64,000 nt of DNA from G963708325 sp963708325 (lineage in GTDB: Bacteria; Actinomycetota; Thermoleophilia; Solirubrobacterales; 70-9), in the NCBI GenBank assembly GCA_963708325.1, contig OY970203.1, positions 558,001 through 622,000 on the forward strand. The letters run 5' to 3'. The notes below the pieces were generated by a model, which made no database searches, was not told where the DNA came from, and was given only the letters and a program-made list of their open reading frames with translations. Below, in pieces: positions 1 to 9,079 of this stretch (its first letter is position 1; each line of letters starts with the position of its first letter). Position numbers and translations under genes: made by a program.

Positions 1-617
1 TTGATCGCCGCCGCCCGCGCCCGGCGCAGGTCCTTGTGGGGAAGGTCCTGCAGGCGCTGGTCGGCCGTGTAGGCGTGGATCGTCGTCATCAGGCCGTGGC
101 GGATGCCGACCGTCTCGTGCACCACCTTGGCCAGCGGCGCCAGGCAGTTGGTCGTGCAGGAGGCGTTGGAGATGATGTGGTGCTTGTCGGCGTCGTAGGC
201 CTGCTCGAAGTTCACCCCGAGTGCCACCGTGACGTCCGGGTCCTTGGCGGGGGCCGAGATGATCACCTTCTTCGCGCCCGCCTCGAGGTGCTTGGCGGCG
301 TCCTCGCGGCCGGTGAACAGGCCCGTGGACTCGATCACGACGTCGACCCCGAGGTCGGCCCAGGGGAGCTTGGCGGGGTCGGTCTCGGCCAGCACCCGGA
401 TCTCCTCGCCGTCGACGGCGATCGCGCCGTCGCGCTCCTCCACCCGTCCCGGGAAGCGGCCGAGGACGGAGTCGTACTTGAGCAGGTGGGCGAGCGTGCC
501 GGTGTCGGTGATGTCGTTGACGGCGACGAAGTCGAGGTCGGATCCGGCTGCATGAGCGGCCCGAAAGAGGTTGCGCCCGATTCGCCCGAAGCCGTTGATT
601 CCCACCTTCACCGCCAT
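1..617 (-). CDS. gapA: Glyceraldehyde-3-phosphate dehydrogenase, 5' part only
   Basis: This is the N-terminal 205 or so residues of a type I GAPDH, the NAD-dependent glycolytic enzyme that oxidises glyceraldehyde 3-phosphate to 1,3-bisphosphoglycerate; the rest lies off the left edge. The NAD-binding glycine motif GINGFGRIGRN is near the N-terminus, and the catalytic cysteine stands in SNASCTTNC at about residue 150. The ATG at 617 has a strong Shine-Dalgarno (GAGGAGGG), and a TANNNT hexamer (TAAGAT, complement of 645-650) marks a promoter about 28 bases upstream. In many actinobacteria gap follows uvrC-rapZ-yvcK-whiA; here uvrC and rapZ are nearby but yvcK and whiA are not between them. Confidence 0.95.
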   Translation of the reverse strand, partial: MAVKVGINGFGRIGRNLFRAAHAAGSDLDFVAVNDITDTGTLAHLLKYDSVLGRFPGRVEERDGAIAVDGEEIRVLAETDPAKLPWADLGVDVVIESTGLFTGREDAAKHLEAGAKKVIISAPAKDPDVTVALGVNFEQAYDADKHHIISNASCTTNCLAPLAKVVHETVGIRHGLMTTIHAYTADQRLQDLPHKDLRRARAAAI

Positions 618-660
618 CGTTCCCTCCTCGTCGCTGGTACCTCCATCTTATTCCTGCGCC

Positions 661-1014
661 TCACTCGGCCCCGACCGCAACCTCGACCCGGTAGCCGTCG
701 GGGTCGCGCAGGTACGCGGCGTAGTAGCCCGGCTGGCGCGGTCCGGGTCCGCCGTCGTCGCTTCCGCCGGCGGCGATGCCCTCCTCCCACGCCGCCTTCA
801 CGGCGGCGATCCCGGTGGCGCCGAAGCAGACGTGCCCGAACCCGGGGCTGGGCGGCAGCCGGTTCGTGATCACGAACACCGGCTTGTTGATCCCCCAGGC
901 GATCCGGTCGCTGCTGTCCACCTGGCGGCGCCAGCCCAGCGGCCCGAGCATCGCATCGTAGAACGCCCCGCTGCGCTCGATGTCGGAGACCTCCAGGCCG
1001 ACGTGGTGGATCAC
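661..1014 (-). CDS. VOC (glyoxalase/bleomycin-resistance fold) family protein
   Basis: A single-module VOC protein of 117 residues. It opens with the metal-ligand-like segment IHHVGLEVSDIERSGAFYDA and closes with the typical DPDGYRVEVAV strand, whose glutamate is a usual metal ligand. Members are metal-dependent lyases, dioxygenases, isomerases or binding proteins, and the substrate cannot be told from sequence. The GTG start at 1014 is supported by TAGGGT (complement of 1021-1026) six bases upstream, which suggests a leaderless transcript. It lies between an ABC-2 exporter and gapA on the same strand but probably has its own promoter. Confidence 0.8.
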   Translation of the reverse strand: MIHHVGLEVSDIERSGAFYDAMLGPLGWRRQVDSSDRIAWGINKPVFVITNRLPPSPGFGHVCFGATGIAAVKAAWEEGIAAGGSDDGGPGPRQPGYYAAYLRDPDGYRVEVAVGAE

Positions 1015-1020
1015 GCGCGA

Positions 1021-1026
1021 ACCCTA
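1021..1026 (-). promoter_or_regulatory. -10-like TAGGGT for leaderless VOC gene
   Basis: TAGGGT on the minus strand, six bases before the GTG at 1014. It matches the TANNNT plus 6-9 bases plus start codon pattern seen throughout the window. Confidence 0.5.
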
Positions 1027-1043
1027 CCTGTAGATGTGCGCTC

Positions 1044-1816
1044 CTACCCGCTGCGCGGCGTCCAGCGGAACGTCCGCATCGCCACCAGCAGGCCGGCGAC
1101 CCCCCACGCCGCGACGACGGCGAGATGCCCCAGCTCGATCCCGGAGCCGGTGGTCGCCGGGTCGAAGGCGGCCAGAAGCGCCTGGAAGAAGTGGCGGATC
1201 GGAAAGACGCTGGCGAAGGCCAGCACCCCGGCGGGGATCTCGGTCTGGGGGATGAACACCCCCGAGAGGAAGTACAGGGGCAGCACGGTCGCGTTGGTCA
1301 CCGCCGGCGCCGCCTCCTCGCTGGGGATCACCGCGGTCAGCGCGAACCCCATGCAGCAGAACGACGCCGCCCCGACCGCGAGCGCGAGCAGCACTGCGGG
1401 GGCGGTGGAGGTCGGGATCCGCACTCCATAGACGAGGCGGCCGATCAGCGTCACCAGCATCACCATGATCATCGAGACGACGATCGCGTTGCCGACGCGG
1501 CCGGCGACGAACACCCACGGAGGAAGCGGCGTCCCGCGCGAGCGCTTCAGCAGGCCGTCCTCGCGCTCGCGGGTGAGGTTGATCGCGAGGCTGACCAGCG
1601 TCGCCGAGATCACCGCCAGCGTCATGATCGCCGGCACGTAGTAGGTCGAGACCTTCAGCTTGTGCCCGGCGATGTGGACGGTCTGGTTGCCGAAGATCGT
1701 CGCGAAGATGAACAGGAAGATGATCGGCAGGATCACCGTGAAGAAGACCGACGCCGGGTTGCGCCAGAACACCTTCTGGTCGAAGCGGAACTGATGGGCG
1801 ACAAGCGCCGCGGCGC

Positions 1817-1820
<4 letters not shown>
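1044..1820 (-). CDS. ABC-2 type transporter permease
   Basis: Membrane subunit of an ABC-2 exporter, 258 residues with about six hydrophobic segments. A cytoplasmic N-terminus (HQFRFDQKVFWRNPASVFF) precedes the first helix, as is usual in ABC-2 permeases. The GTG start overlaps the stop of the upstream ATPase gene by four bases (GTGA), so the two are translationally coupled and should form one exporter. DrrB-like drug or lipid exporters are the closest general type; the cargo is unknown. Confidence 0.88.
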
Positions 1821-2761
<941 letters not shown>

Positions 2762-2770
2762 CCGCGGCTG

Positions 2771-2776
2771 ATTCTA
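2771..2776 (-). promoter_or_regulatory. -10-like TAGAAT for ABC exporter operon
   Basis: TAGAAT on the minus strand, nine bases before the ATG at 2761. It is close to the TATAAT consensus. Confidence 0.5.
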
Positions 2777-2815
2777 TGGAGCGCGCGTGGCGCGTCAGGT
2801 TCGAGCCGGGGCTGG

Positions 2816-3046
2816 CTAGGCCGGGTGCCCCGGGTTCTCCAGCGGCGCGGCGCTGCCGTCGGTCTTGACACCGGGCTCGTCAGGGTGCGGCTCCAGCAGC
2901 GGGTCTCCGGCGATCGCCTCGACGTCGGGGTTCTCCAGCGGGGCGCCGCCATGCGCCTCGCCGTTCAACTGGTGCGTCGGCGTTGCGAGGGTGCTGAGGG
3001 CTTCCATGTCCTCGGTGCTCGCTTCCATGGTCGTATGCCCCATCAC
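2816..3046 (-). CDS. Small acidic hypothetical protein
   Basis: A 76-residue open frame starting at GTG 3046 or ATG 3043. The product is acidic, proline-rich and probably disordered, with no membrane segment and no cysteine. It contains an internal near-repeat, APLENPDVE and APLENPGHP, about 30 residues apart. No family is recognised. It sits in line between the reductase gene and the ABC exporter on the same strand. The Shine-Dalgarno is weak and the composition makes chance possible, so this is a moderate call. Confidence 0.4.
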   Translation of the reverse strand: MMGHTTMEASTEDMEALSTLATPTHQLNGEAHGGAPLENPDVEAIAGDPLLEPHPDEPGVKTDGSAAPLENPGHPA

Positions 3047-3087
3047 TGCCCGGTCCGAAGCGAGCGAAACCTCGACCGATCAGATCG

Positions 3088-3744
3088 CTAGCCCTGGCGG
3101 CGAATCTCGATGTTGAAGCGGGCGCCGCCAAGGGCGCCCATGGTCCGCAGCCAGAGCGGCAGGTACATCTCGGTGCCGCGCGCCGATTCGATGCCGCCGA
3201 GGTCGAGCACGCGCTCGGGCGGCCAGCCGAACTCGCCGAGCAGCTCCGTCACCTCGGCCCTGGCGCCGGCGTCGTCGCCGCAGACGAAGATCGCGTGGTC
3301 GCCGGGCACGCTTGCGGGGTCCACCATCACCTCGCAGTTGATCGTGTTCAGCGCCTTCACCACCCGCACGTCGGGGTGAGCGCGCTGGATCCGTTCGCCG
3401 AGGCTGTCGTCGTTGCAGACCGCCAACGTCGGCGGCATCCCCTGGGAGAAGTCGAGCGGGTTGGCGACGTCGACGAGCACCTTGCCGCCGAGGTTCTCGG
3501 CGCCCGCCGCCTCCAGCGCGTCCAGCGAGGCGGTCCCGGCGGTGCAGTTGAACAGCAGCTCGCCGAAAGCGGCGGCGTCGTCGAAGCTGCCCTCGCTCGC
3601 GGCATCGCCAGCTTCCGCCGCCCAGGTCACCGCGTCCTGGTTGCCGGCGCTGCGCGAGCCCATCCTCGTCTCGTGGCCCAGCTCGACGAGCTTCGACCCG
3701 ATCGCCCTTCCGACCATGCCGGTGCCGAGGACGCCGATTCTCAC
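3088..3744 (-). CDS. NADP-binding oxidoreductase, F420:NADP-reductase-like
   Basis: A 218-residue single-domain Rossmann protein of the COG2085 type. It starts with the dinucleotide-binding motif GVLGTGMVGRAIGSKL and carries RMGSRS after the second strand, a pattern expected for NADP(H). Later conserved segments are VVKALNTINCEVMVDP and the C-terminal PLWLRTMGALG. Members include F420-dependent NADP reductases; others have unknown partners, so hydride transfer from F420 is plausible but unproven. The GTG start overlaps the rapZ stop by four bases (GTGA), which places it in the uvrC-rapZ transcription unit. Confidence 0.8.
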   Translation of the reverse strand: MRIGVLGTGMVGRAIGSKLVELGHETRMGSRSAGNQDAVTWAAEAGDAASEGSFDDAAAFGELLFNCTAGTASLDALEAAGAENLGGKVLVDVANPLDFSQGMPPTLAVCNDDSLGERIQRAHPDVRVVKALNTINCEVMVDPASVPGDHAIFVCGDDAGARAEVTELLGEFGWPPERVLDLGGIESARGTEMYLPLWLRTMGALGGARFNIEIRRQG

Positions 3745-4700
3745 TCGGACAACTCCACGTCACGGTGGACGACGCTCACGAGGACGTCGTCGCGGCGGTC
3801 CAGCGCCCGCCGCACGCGGTCGGCTACGCAGACGGAGCGGTGGCGGCCACCGGTGCAGCCGATCGCGATCGTCAGGTGCGTCTTTCCCTCGGCTACGTAG
3901 GCGGGCACGAGGAAATCGAGCAGCGGCAGCAGGCGCTGGTAGAACTCCTCGGCCGCGGTGCCGTCCTCGATGTACTCGATCACGTCTCGGTCGCGGCCGG
4001 TGAGCGGGCGCAGCTCGTCCACGTAGTGCGGGTTGGGCAGGAAGCGCACGTCGAGCACGAGGTCGGCCTCGCGCGGTGGCCCGTGCTTGAAGCCGAACGT
4101 GAGGATCGTCAGCGCCAGCTTGCCCGCCGTGTCCTGCGCGAGCATCTCGGCCGCGATCCGCTGGCGCAGCGCCGCGCCGCTGATCCCCGTGGTGTCGATG
4201 ATCACGTCGGCGCCCTCCCGCAGCGGCCCCAGCAGCTCCACCTCGGCGCGGATGCCGTCGGTGACGCGCCCCGTCGGGGCCAGCGGATGGCGCCGCCGGG
4301 TCTCCTTGAAGCGGTCGATCAGCGTCTGCTCGTCCGCGACCAGGAAGAGCACCTTGGGCTCCAGGCCCGGAGCGGAGTGCAGCTCGTGGAGGACCTCGAG
4401 CAGGTCGTCGAAGTACTCGCCGCCGCGCACGTCGCAGACGACGGCGGCGCGCTCGACCCCGCTGCCCTCGTGCTGGAACAGCTCGCCAAGCGAGCTGATC
4501 ATGCTGGGCGGGAGGTTGTCCACGCAAAAGTAGCCGCCGTCCTCGAAGGCGGCGATCGCCTCCGACTTGCCGGCCCCGGAATAGCCCGTGATCACGACCA
4601 GGTCGACGTGGTTGGCGGTGGGCGCCTCCCCGGCACCGGCTCCGTCGGCGCTCGCGCCGGGCGCCGGATCGGCCTGCTTTCGCCTTCGGATCGCCTTCAT
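3741..4700 (-). CDS. rapZ: RNase adapter / nucleotide-binding protein RapZ (YvcJ)
   Basis: P-loop protein of the RapZ/YvcJ family, 319 residues, close to the family norm plus an N-terminal extension of about 35 residues rich in alanine and glycine. Walker A is GYSGAGKS, followed by the family-specific FEDGGYFCVDNLPPSM. The C-terminal domain has GCTGGRHRSVCVADRV, the segment involved in ligand binding. In E. coli RapZ guides RNase E to GlmZ; in Gram-positives the homologue affects competence and signalling. It lies 16 bases after uvrC. The usual actinobacterial partners yvcK and whiA are not downstream. Confidence 0.95.
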   Translation of the reverse strand: MKAIRRRKQADPAPGASADGAGAGEAPTANHVDLVVITGYSGAGKSEAIAAFEDGGYFCVDNLPPSMISSLGELFQHEGSGVERAAVVCDVRGGEYFDDLLEVLHELHSAPGLEPKVLFLVADEQTLIDRFKETRRRHPLAPTGRVTDGIRAEVELLGPLREGADVIIDTTGISGAALRQRIAAEMLAQDTAGKLALTILTFGFKHGPPREADLVLDVRFLPNPHYVDELRPLTGRDRDVIEYIEDGTAAEEFYQRLLPLLDFLVPAYVAEGKTHLTIAIGCTGGRHRSVCVADRVRRALDRRDDVLVSVVHRDVELSE

Positions 4701-4716
4701 CGCTACATCGATGATG

Positions 4717-6618
4717 TCAACCCGCCCGGTTGAGCTGGGCGTGGATCTGTCTCGCCAGCTTGCCGGGGATGCCGGGTACGGCCTCCAGCTCCTCGCGGCT
4801 GGCGGTCGTCACCCCCTCCGGAGAGCCGAAGTGGCGCAGCAGGGCGCGCTTGCGGGCGGGGCCGATGCCGGCCAGCTCGTCGAGCACGGAGGTCGTCATC
4901 GCCGCGTCGCGGCGCCCACGATGGAAGTCGATCGCGAACCGGTGGGCCTCGTCGCGGACACGCTGCAGCAGCTTCAGCGCCTCGGAGTCGGCGGGCAGCT
5001 CGACCGGCCGCGGCTGGCCCGGCACGAACACCTCCTCCGCCCGCTTGGCCAGCCCGATCACGGCGGTCCCGGCCTCGGCCAGCGGCCCGAGCGCGCGCAT
5101 CCCCGCCGAGAGCTGGCCCTTGCCGCCGTCGATCACGACCAGGTCCGGGGCACTGGCGAAGCTCTCGTCGCGCTCGGCGTCGTGTGGCGAGAGATCGGCC
5201 TGCTCGGCGTACCTGGCGGCCCGCCGCGACAGCACCTCCTCGATCGCGGCGAAGTCGTCGGGCCCCGCCCCCGGACGCGTGGTGGAGGAGGCACCGCGCT
5301 TGGCGAAGTCGCCGCGGATCGCGAACCGGCGGTAGTGCGCCTTCTTGGTCGCGCCCCCCTCGAACACGACCATCGAGGCGACGGTGTGCGTCGGCCCCAG
5401 GTTGGAGACGTCGAACCCCTCGATCCGCACCGGAAGCTCGGCGATGCCGAGCGCCTCGGCCAGGGCGGTGAGCGACTCGACGCGTCGCTGGCGGCGGTGC
5501 TCGCGCCGCAACCTGTCCTGGGCGAGCGCGAGCCTGGCGTTTCGCTCCGCCAGCTCGCGCAGGCGACGCTTGTCGCCCCGCTCGGCGACGCGGACCTCGA
5601 CCGGGGCGCCACGGCGCCTTCCCAATGCCTCTGCGAGCAGCTCCGCGCGGTCGCGCAGCTCGGGGCCGACGACGATCAGCCGCGGCGCCGCCGGTGCGGC
5701 CGCGTAGTACTGGCCGGCGAACTCCTCCGTCACCTCCGCCAGCGAGCGCTCGCCCTGGTTCTCCATGTAGAAGCTCTGGCGCTCGGCGAGGACGCCGTCG
5801 CGCACCTGGAAGACCTGGGCGTTTGCATCCGTGCCGTCGACGGCGACGCCGATCAGGTCGGCCGTGCCGACGGAGTCGCTCGCCACGCGCTGCCGCTGCA
5901 TCAGCGAGCGCACGGCGGCGAGGCGGTCGCGCAGGACGGCGGCGCGCTCGAACTCCTGCGCCCGCGACGCCTCGTCCATCTTCTCGGTGAGGTCGCGCTC
6001 CACCTGGCGGTAGCGCCCCGAGAGGAAGTCCATGATCGCGTCGATGTTGCGGCGGTACTCGTCTACGTCGATGTAGCCGACGCAGGGGGCCTGGCAGCGC
6101 TTGATGTAGTAGTCCAGGCAGGGGATCCCCGAGCGGCGGCCGGGCTCGGGCCCGTCGCAGGTGCGGTACTGGAACAGCTTGCCGAGGAGGTCGAGCGTCT
6201 CGCGCACGCGCCGGGCGCTGGAGAACGGCCCGAAGTAGGCGCGACCCGGACGATGGCGCTCCCGGGTGAAGTACACGCGCGGGTACTCCTCGTCGAGGCT
6301 GACGGCGACGTACGGATACGACTTGTCGTCGCGCAGGCGGATGTTGAAGAGCGGCCGGTGGCGCTTGATGAAGTTCTGCTCCGCCAGCAGCGCCTCGGCC
6401 TCGGTCTCGGTGACGAGGAAGTCGATCGAGTCGATCCGGTCGACCATCTCGCGCAGGCCGCCGGACGCCTTCGAGAAGTGGGACGCGACGCGCTTGCGGA
6501 TCGAGCGCGCCTTGCCCACGTAGAGGACCTTGCCGCGCTCGTCGGCGAACAGGTAGACCCCCGGCTGGTCGGGCAGGGAGCGGCGCTGCTCGGCGAGCGT
6601 GGGAGCGCTGTCGGCCAT
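4717..6618 (-). CDS. uvrC: UvrABC system protein C
   Basis: Nucleotide-excision-repair nuclease of 633 residues that makes both incisions around a UvrB-marked lesion. Domains in order: GIY-YIG (GVYLF near residue 21, then LYVGKARS), a four-cysteine region (TCDGPEPGRRSGIPC, then KRCQAPC) matching the proposed Fe-S site of other UvrCs, the UvrB-binding UVR helix pair (near LTEKMDEASRAQEFERAA), an RNase H-like nuclease domain and C-terminal helix-hairpin-helix motifs (GIGPARKRALL). I chose the ATG at 6618 because TACCCT lies seven bases upstream and conservation begins there; the longer open frame is not protein-like. Confidence 0.96.
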   Translation of the reverse strand: MADSAPTLAEQRRSLPDQPGVYLFADERGKVLYVGKARSIRKRVASHFSKASGGLREMVDRIDSIDFLVTETEAEALLAEQNFIKRHRPLFNIRLRDDKSYPYVAVSLDEEYPRVYFTRERHRPGRAYFGPFSSARRVRETLDLLGKLFQYRTCDGPEPGRRSGIPCLDYYIKRCQAPCVGYIDVDEYRRNIDAIMDFLSGRYRQVERDLTEKMDEASRAQEFERAAVLRDRLAAVRSLMQRQRVASDSVGTADLIGVAVDGTDANAQVFQVRDGVLAERQSFYMENQGERSLAEVTEEFAGQYYAAAPAAPRLIVVGPELRDRAELLAEALGRRRGAPVEVRVAERGDKRRLRELAERNARLALAQDRLRREHRRQRRVESLTALAEALGIAELPVRIEGFDVSNLGPTHTVASMVVFEGGATKKAHYRRFAIRGDFAKRGASSTTRPGAGPDDFAAIEEVLSRRAARYAEQADLSPHDAERDESFASAPDLVVIDGGKGQLSAGMRALGPLAEAGTAVIGLAKRAEEVFVPGQPRPVELPADSEALKLLQRVRDEAHRFAIDFHRGRRDAAMTTSVLDELAGIGPARKRALLRHFGSPEGVTTASREELEAVPGIPGKLARQIHAQLNRAG

Positions 6619-6625
6619 CCCCCAA

Positions 6626-6635
6626 AGGGTAGGCT
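6626..6635. promoter_or_regulatory. Bidirectional -10 element between uvrC and an enoyl-CoA hydratase
   Basis: The ten bases AGGGTAGGCT read as TACCCT on the minus strand (seven bases before the uvrC ATG) and as TAGGCT on the plus strand (start point near 6643, about 30 bases before the ATG at 6674). The two hexamers share the central TA, so one site could serve both divergent genes. Confidence 0.5.
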
Positions 6636-6673
6636 GCGACCGAGATGACCCTGAACGCGAGGCACGAGGAGAG

Positions 6674-7525
6674 ATGACCGACGCCGCAGAACTCGCCATC
6701 CGCAAGCCGCTGACCGACGAGCCGCCCGAGCTCGAGACGCTGTCGCTCGAGCTCGACGGCGAGATCGGGACGCTCACCCTGGACCGGCCCGACTCGCTCA
6801 ACGCGATGAGCCCGCAGATGATCTACGAGCTGACCGTGGCGTTCGCCTGGCTCGCGGACCGGGCGCGGCTGCGGGCGCTGGTGATCACCGGCGCCGGCAA
6901 GGCGTTCTGCTCGGGCGGCGACGTCAACTGGTTCCGCGAGGGCACCGACTCGGAGGAGGTCGACCTGCCGTCGGAGGTGCGCCGCGGCGCCGAGACTCTG
7001 CACCAGGCGATCGTCGACATGCAGCGCATCCCCTATCCCGTGATCGCCGCCGTGAACGGCCCGGCGGCCGGGGCCGGGTTCTCGCTGGCACTCGCCTGCG
7101 ACACGCGGATCGCCGCGGAGAGCGCCTTCTTCGCCTGCGCCTACGGTCGCATCGGAGCGTCCCCGGACGGCGGCATGACCTACTTCCTGCCGCGCATCGT
7201 CGGGCCCGGCCGGGCGTTGGAGATCCTGCTCAACGACCCGAACATGACCGCCGCGGCGGCGCTCGAGGAGGGGATCGTCGCCAAGGTGGTGCCCGACGGC
7301 GAGCTTGCCGCGGCCGCACGCGACAAGGCCGAGAAGCTGGCGGCGAAGGCCCCGCACTACGTGCGGATGGCGAAGCTGCTCGTTCACCAGAGCCTCGACA
7401 ACGACCTCGCCCACCACCTCCAGGTAGAGCGGCACGGGATCGCCGACTCGATGGCGACCGAGGACCTTCGCAACGGCGTCGCCTCGTTCTTCGCGGGCGA
7501 GACGCCGCGATTCGAGGGACGCTAG
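6674..7525 (+). CDS. Enoyl-CoA hydratase/isomerase family protein
   Basis: Crotonase-fold protein of 283 residues. The oxyanion-hole segments are VITGAGKAFCSGGDVNWF (about residues 72-90) and AVNGPAAGAGFSLALACD. The glutamate usual at the second catalytic position in ECH1 is not obvious (AYGRIGASPDGGMTYFL), so hydratase against isomerase activity is unclear. The ATG at 6674 has GAGGAGAG just upstream. It is divergent from uvrC and shares a promoter region with it. A role in acyl-CoA degradation is inferred from family only. Confidence 0.88.
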   Translation: MTDAAELAIRKPLTDEPPELETLSLELDGEIGTLTLDRPDSLNAMSPQMIYELTVAFAWLADRARLRALVITGAGKAFCSGGDVNWFREGTDSEEVDLPSEVRRGAETLHQAIVDMQRIPYPVIAAVNGPAAGAGFSLALACDTRIAAESAFFACAYGRIGASPDGGMTYFLPRIVGPGRALEILLNDPNMTAAAALEEGIVAKVVPDGELAAAARDKAEKLAAKAPHYVRMAKLLVHQSLDNDLAHHLQVERHGIADSMATEDLRNGVASFFAGETPRFEGR

Positions 7526-7587
7526 GCCCGTCCATGATCTCGGGTGGCGGGGATCGCGTCGCCACCGGGCTGACGCCCGGGCGGCGC

Positions 7588-7593
7588 TAGACT
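7588..7593 (+). promoter_or_regulatory. -10-like TAGACT upstream of cupredoxin gene
   Basis: TAGACT ends seven bases before 7601, the likely transcription start. That would give a leader of about 23 bases containing the Shine-Dalgarno AAAGGGG before the ATG at 7624. Confidence 0.45.
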
Positions 7594-7623
7594 CGCGCCT
7601 GTGTGCGAGCGAAAGGGGTCCCG

Positions 7624-8058
<435 letters not shown>

Positions 8059-8065
8059 CGGCTGG

Positions 8066-8533
8066 CTACTCCGGCAGGGCGCGGCCGACGGACTCGGCGA
8101 CGCAGCAGGGCTTGTCGGAGCCCTCGACCTCGACGGTGAAGCGGGTGACCACCTGCCACCAGCCGCCGCCGACGTCCTCGACGCTGAGCACCTCGGCGGT
8201 GGCGCGCAGGCGGCTGCCGATCGGCACCGGCGCCGGGAAGCGCACCTTGTTCCAGCCGTAGTTGACCCCGAGCTTGAAGCCGGTCGAGCTGAACAGGGTG
8301 CGGCGGAAGCCGTCGATCATCGACAGGGTGAGGTTGCCATGGGCGATCGTGGTGCCGAAGGGGCTCTCGGTCTTCGCCCGCTCGACGTCGACGTGGATCC
8401 ACTGGTCGTCGCCGGAGAGCTGCGCGAAGCTGTCGATGTCCTCCTGCGTGACCTGGCGCCACTCGCTCGGCCCGATCTCGCGGCCGATCAGCCCCTTGAG
8501 CCCCTCCACCCCCTCGACAGTGAGCGCTTCCAC
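8066..8533 (-). CDS. MaoC-like (R)-specific enoyl-CoA hydratase
   Basis: Hot-dog-fold protein of 155 residues. The hydratase-2 catalytic pair is present: an aspartate and histidine in SGDDQWIHVD, followed by FGTTIAHGNLTLSM. Family members hydrate trans-2-enoyl-CoA or act as MaoC-type dehydratases. The GTG start at 8533 is chosen because TAGGCT (complement of 8542-8547) lies eight bases upstream; an open frame further upstream looks non-coding. It converges on the cupredoxin gene with only seven bases between them. Confidence 0.86.
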   Translation of the reverse strand: MEALTVEGVEGLKGLIGREIGPSEWRQVTQEDIDSFAQLSGDDQWIHVDVERAKTESPFGTTIAHGNLTLSMIDGFRRTLFSSTGFKLGVNYGWNKVRFPAPVPIGSRLRATAEVLSVEDVGGGWWQVVTRFTVEVEGSDKPCCVAESVGRALPE

Positions 8534-8541
8534 GGCGCGAG

Positions 8542-8547
8542 AGCCTA
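8542..8547 (-). promoter_or_regulatory. -10-like TAGGCT for MaoC gene
   Basis: TAGGCT on the minus strand, eight bases before the GTG at 8533. Confidence 0.45.
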
Positions 8548-8630
8548 CCGACCGGTCTCCTCGCGACCATCGCTCGCGAGCGATGACGACGAAGCGAGCA
8601 CTCCGCCGGCCTCGGAAGGTCAGCTCGTCG

Positions 8631-8870
8631 CTACGCCGCTGAAGCGGTCGTGCGCTCGATGTAGACGCCCGGGCCGCTCGGTTCCGGGACCGGCTCGCCA
8701 TGTTGGCGCGTGATCTCGAGATGTCCGATCAGGGCGTCGCGCATCTCCCTGACGCACTTGTCGATCGTGCCCCCGGTCGCTACGCAGCCGGGAACGTCCG
8801 GCGACCAAGCCGAGTAGTTCGAGGGTGGGCCACCCTCCACGAGGATCAAGTAGCGATCGACGTCGGTCAC
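8631..8870 (-). CDS. hicB: HicB-family antitoxin
   Basis: A 79-residue protein with the partial RNase H-like HicB fold. The typical core is visible: YLILVEGG, YSAWSPDVPGCVATGGT, then a helix with CVREMRDALIGHLE. There is no obvious C-terminal ribbon-helix-helix DNA-binding domain; the tail GVYIERTTASAA is short. HicB neutralises the HicA mRNA interferase. The GTG start overlaps the hicA stop by four bases (GTGA), the usual hicA-hicB arrangement. Confidence 0.85.
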   Translation of the reverse strand: MTDVDRYLILVEGGPPSNYSAWSPDVPGCVATGGTIDKCVREMRDALIGHLEITRQHGEPVPEPSGPGVYIERTTASAA

Positions 8871-9055
8871 GGCTCAAGCGCTGCCTGTCGGAGGATGCTC
8901 TTCTGCGTCTTCGGATGCAAATCGTCTCGCGGATGACCTGGAATCGTCACCGTGCCTGGCTTGGCCGGGTGTCTGTAGTGCCGGTGACTACCAGTCTGGC
9001 GCACCTGCTTCCAACCGTCTCGCTCGACCAGCTCGATCACCTCCCGGACCTTCAC
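8867..9055 (-). CDS. hicA: HicA-family mRNA interferase toxin
   Basis: A 62-residue toxin with the double-stranded-RNA-binding-like HicA fold. The catalytic histidine stands in QTGSHRHYRHP, and the conserved VTIPGHPRDDLHPKTQKSILRQ follows. HicA cleaves mRNA and stops translation when HicB is degraded. It starts at GTG 9055 and is coupled to hicB. The pair sits between a MaoC gene and the pseudopilin cluster, with no other mobile-element sign nearby. Confidence 0.88.
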   Translation of the reverse strand: MKVREVIELVERDGWKQVRQTGSHRHYRHPAKPGTVTIPGHPRDDLHPKTQKSILRQAALEP

Positions 9056-9079
9056 TGCGCAGCTGCGGCGGCCCTTGCC

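Noticed and set aside
8631..9055. HicAB as a sign of a defence island
   Set aside because: No other defence genes, integrase or repeats lie beside it; a lone toxin-antitoxin pair is ordinary.
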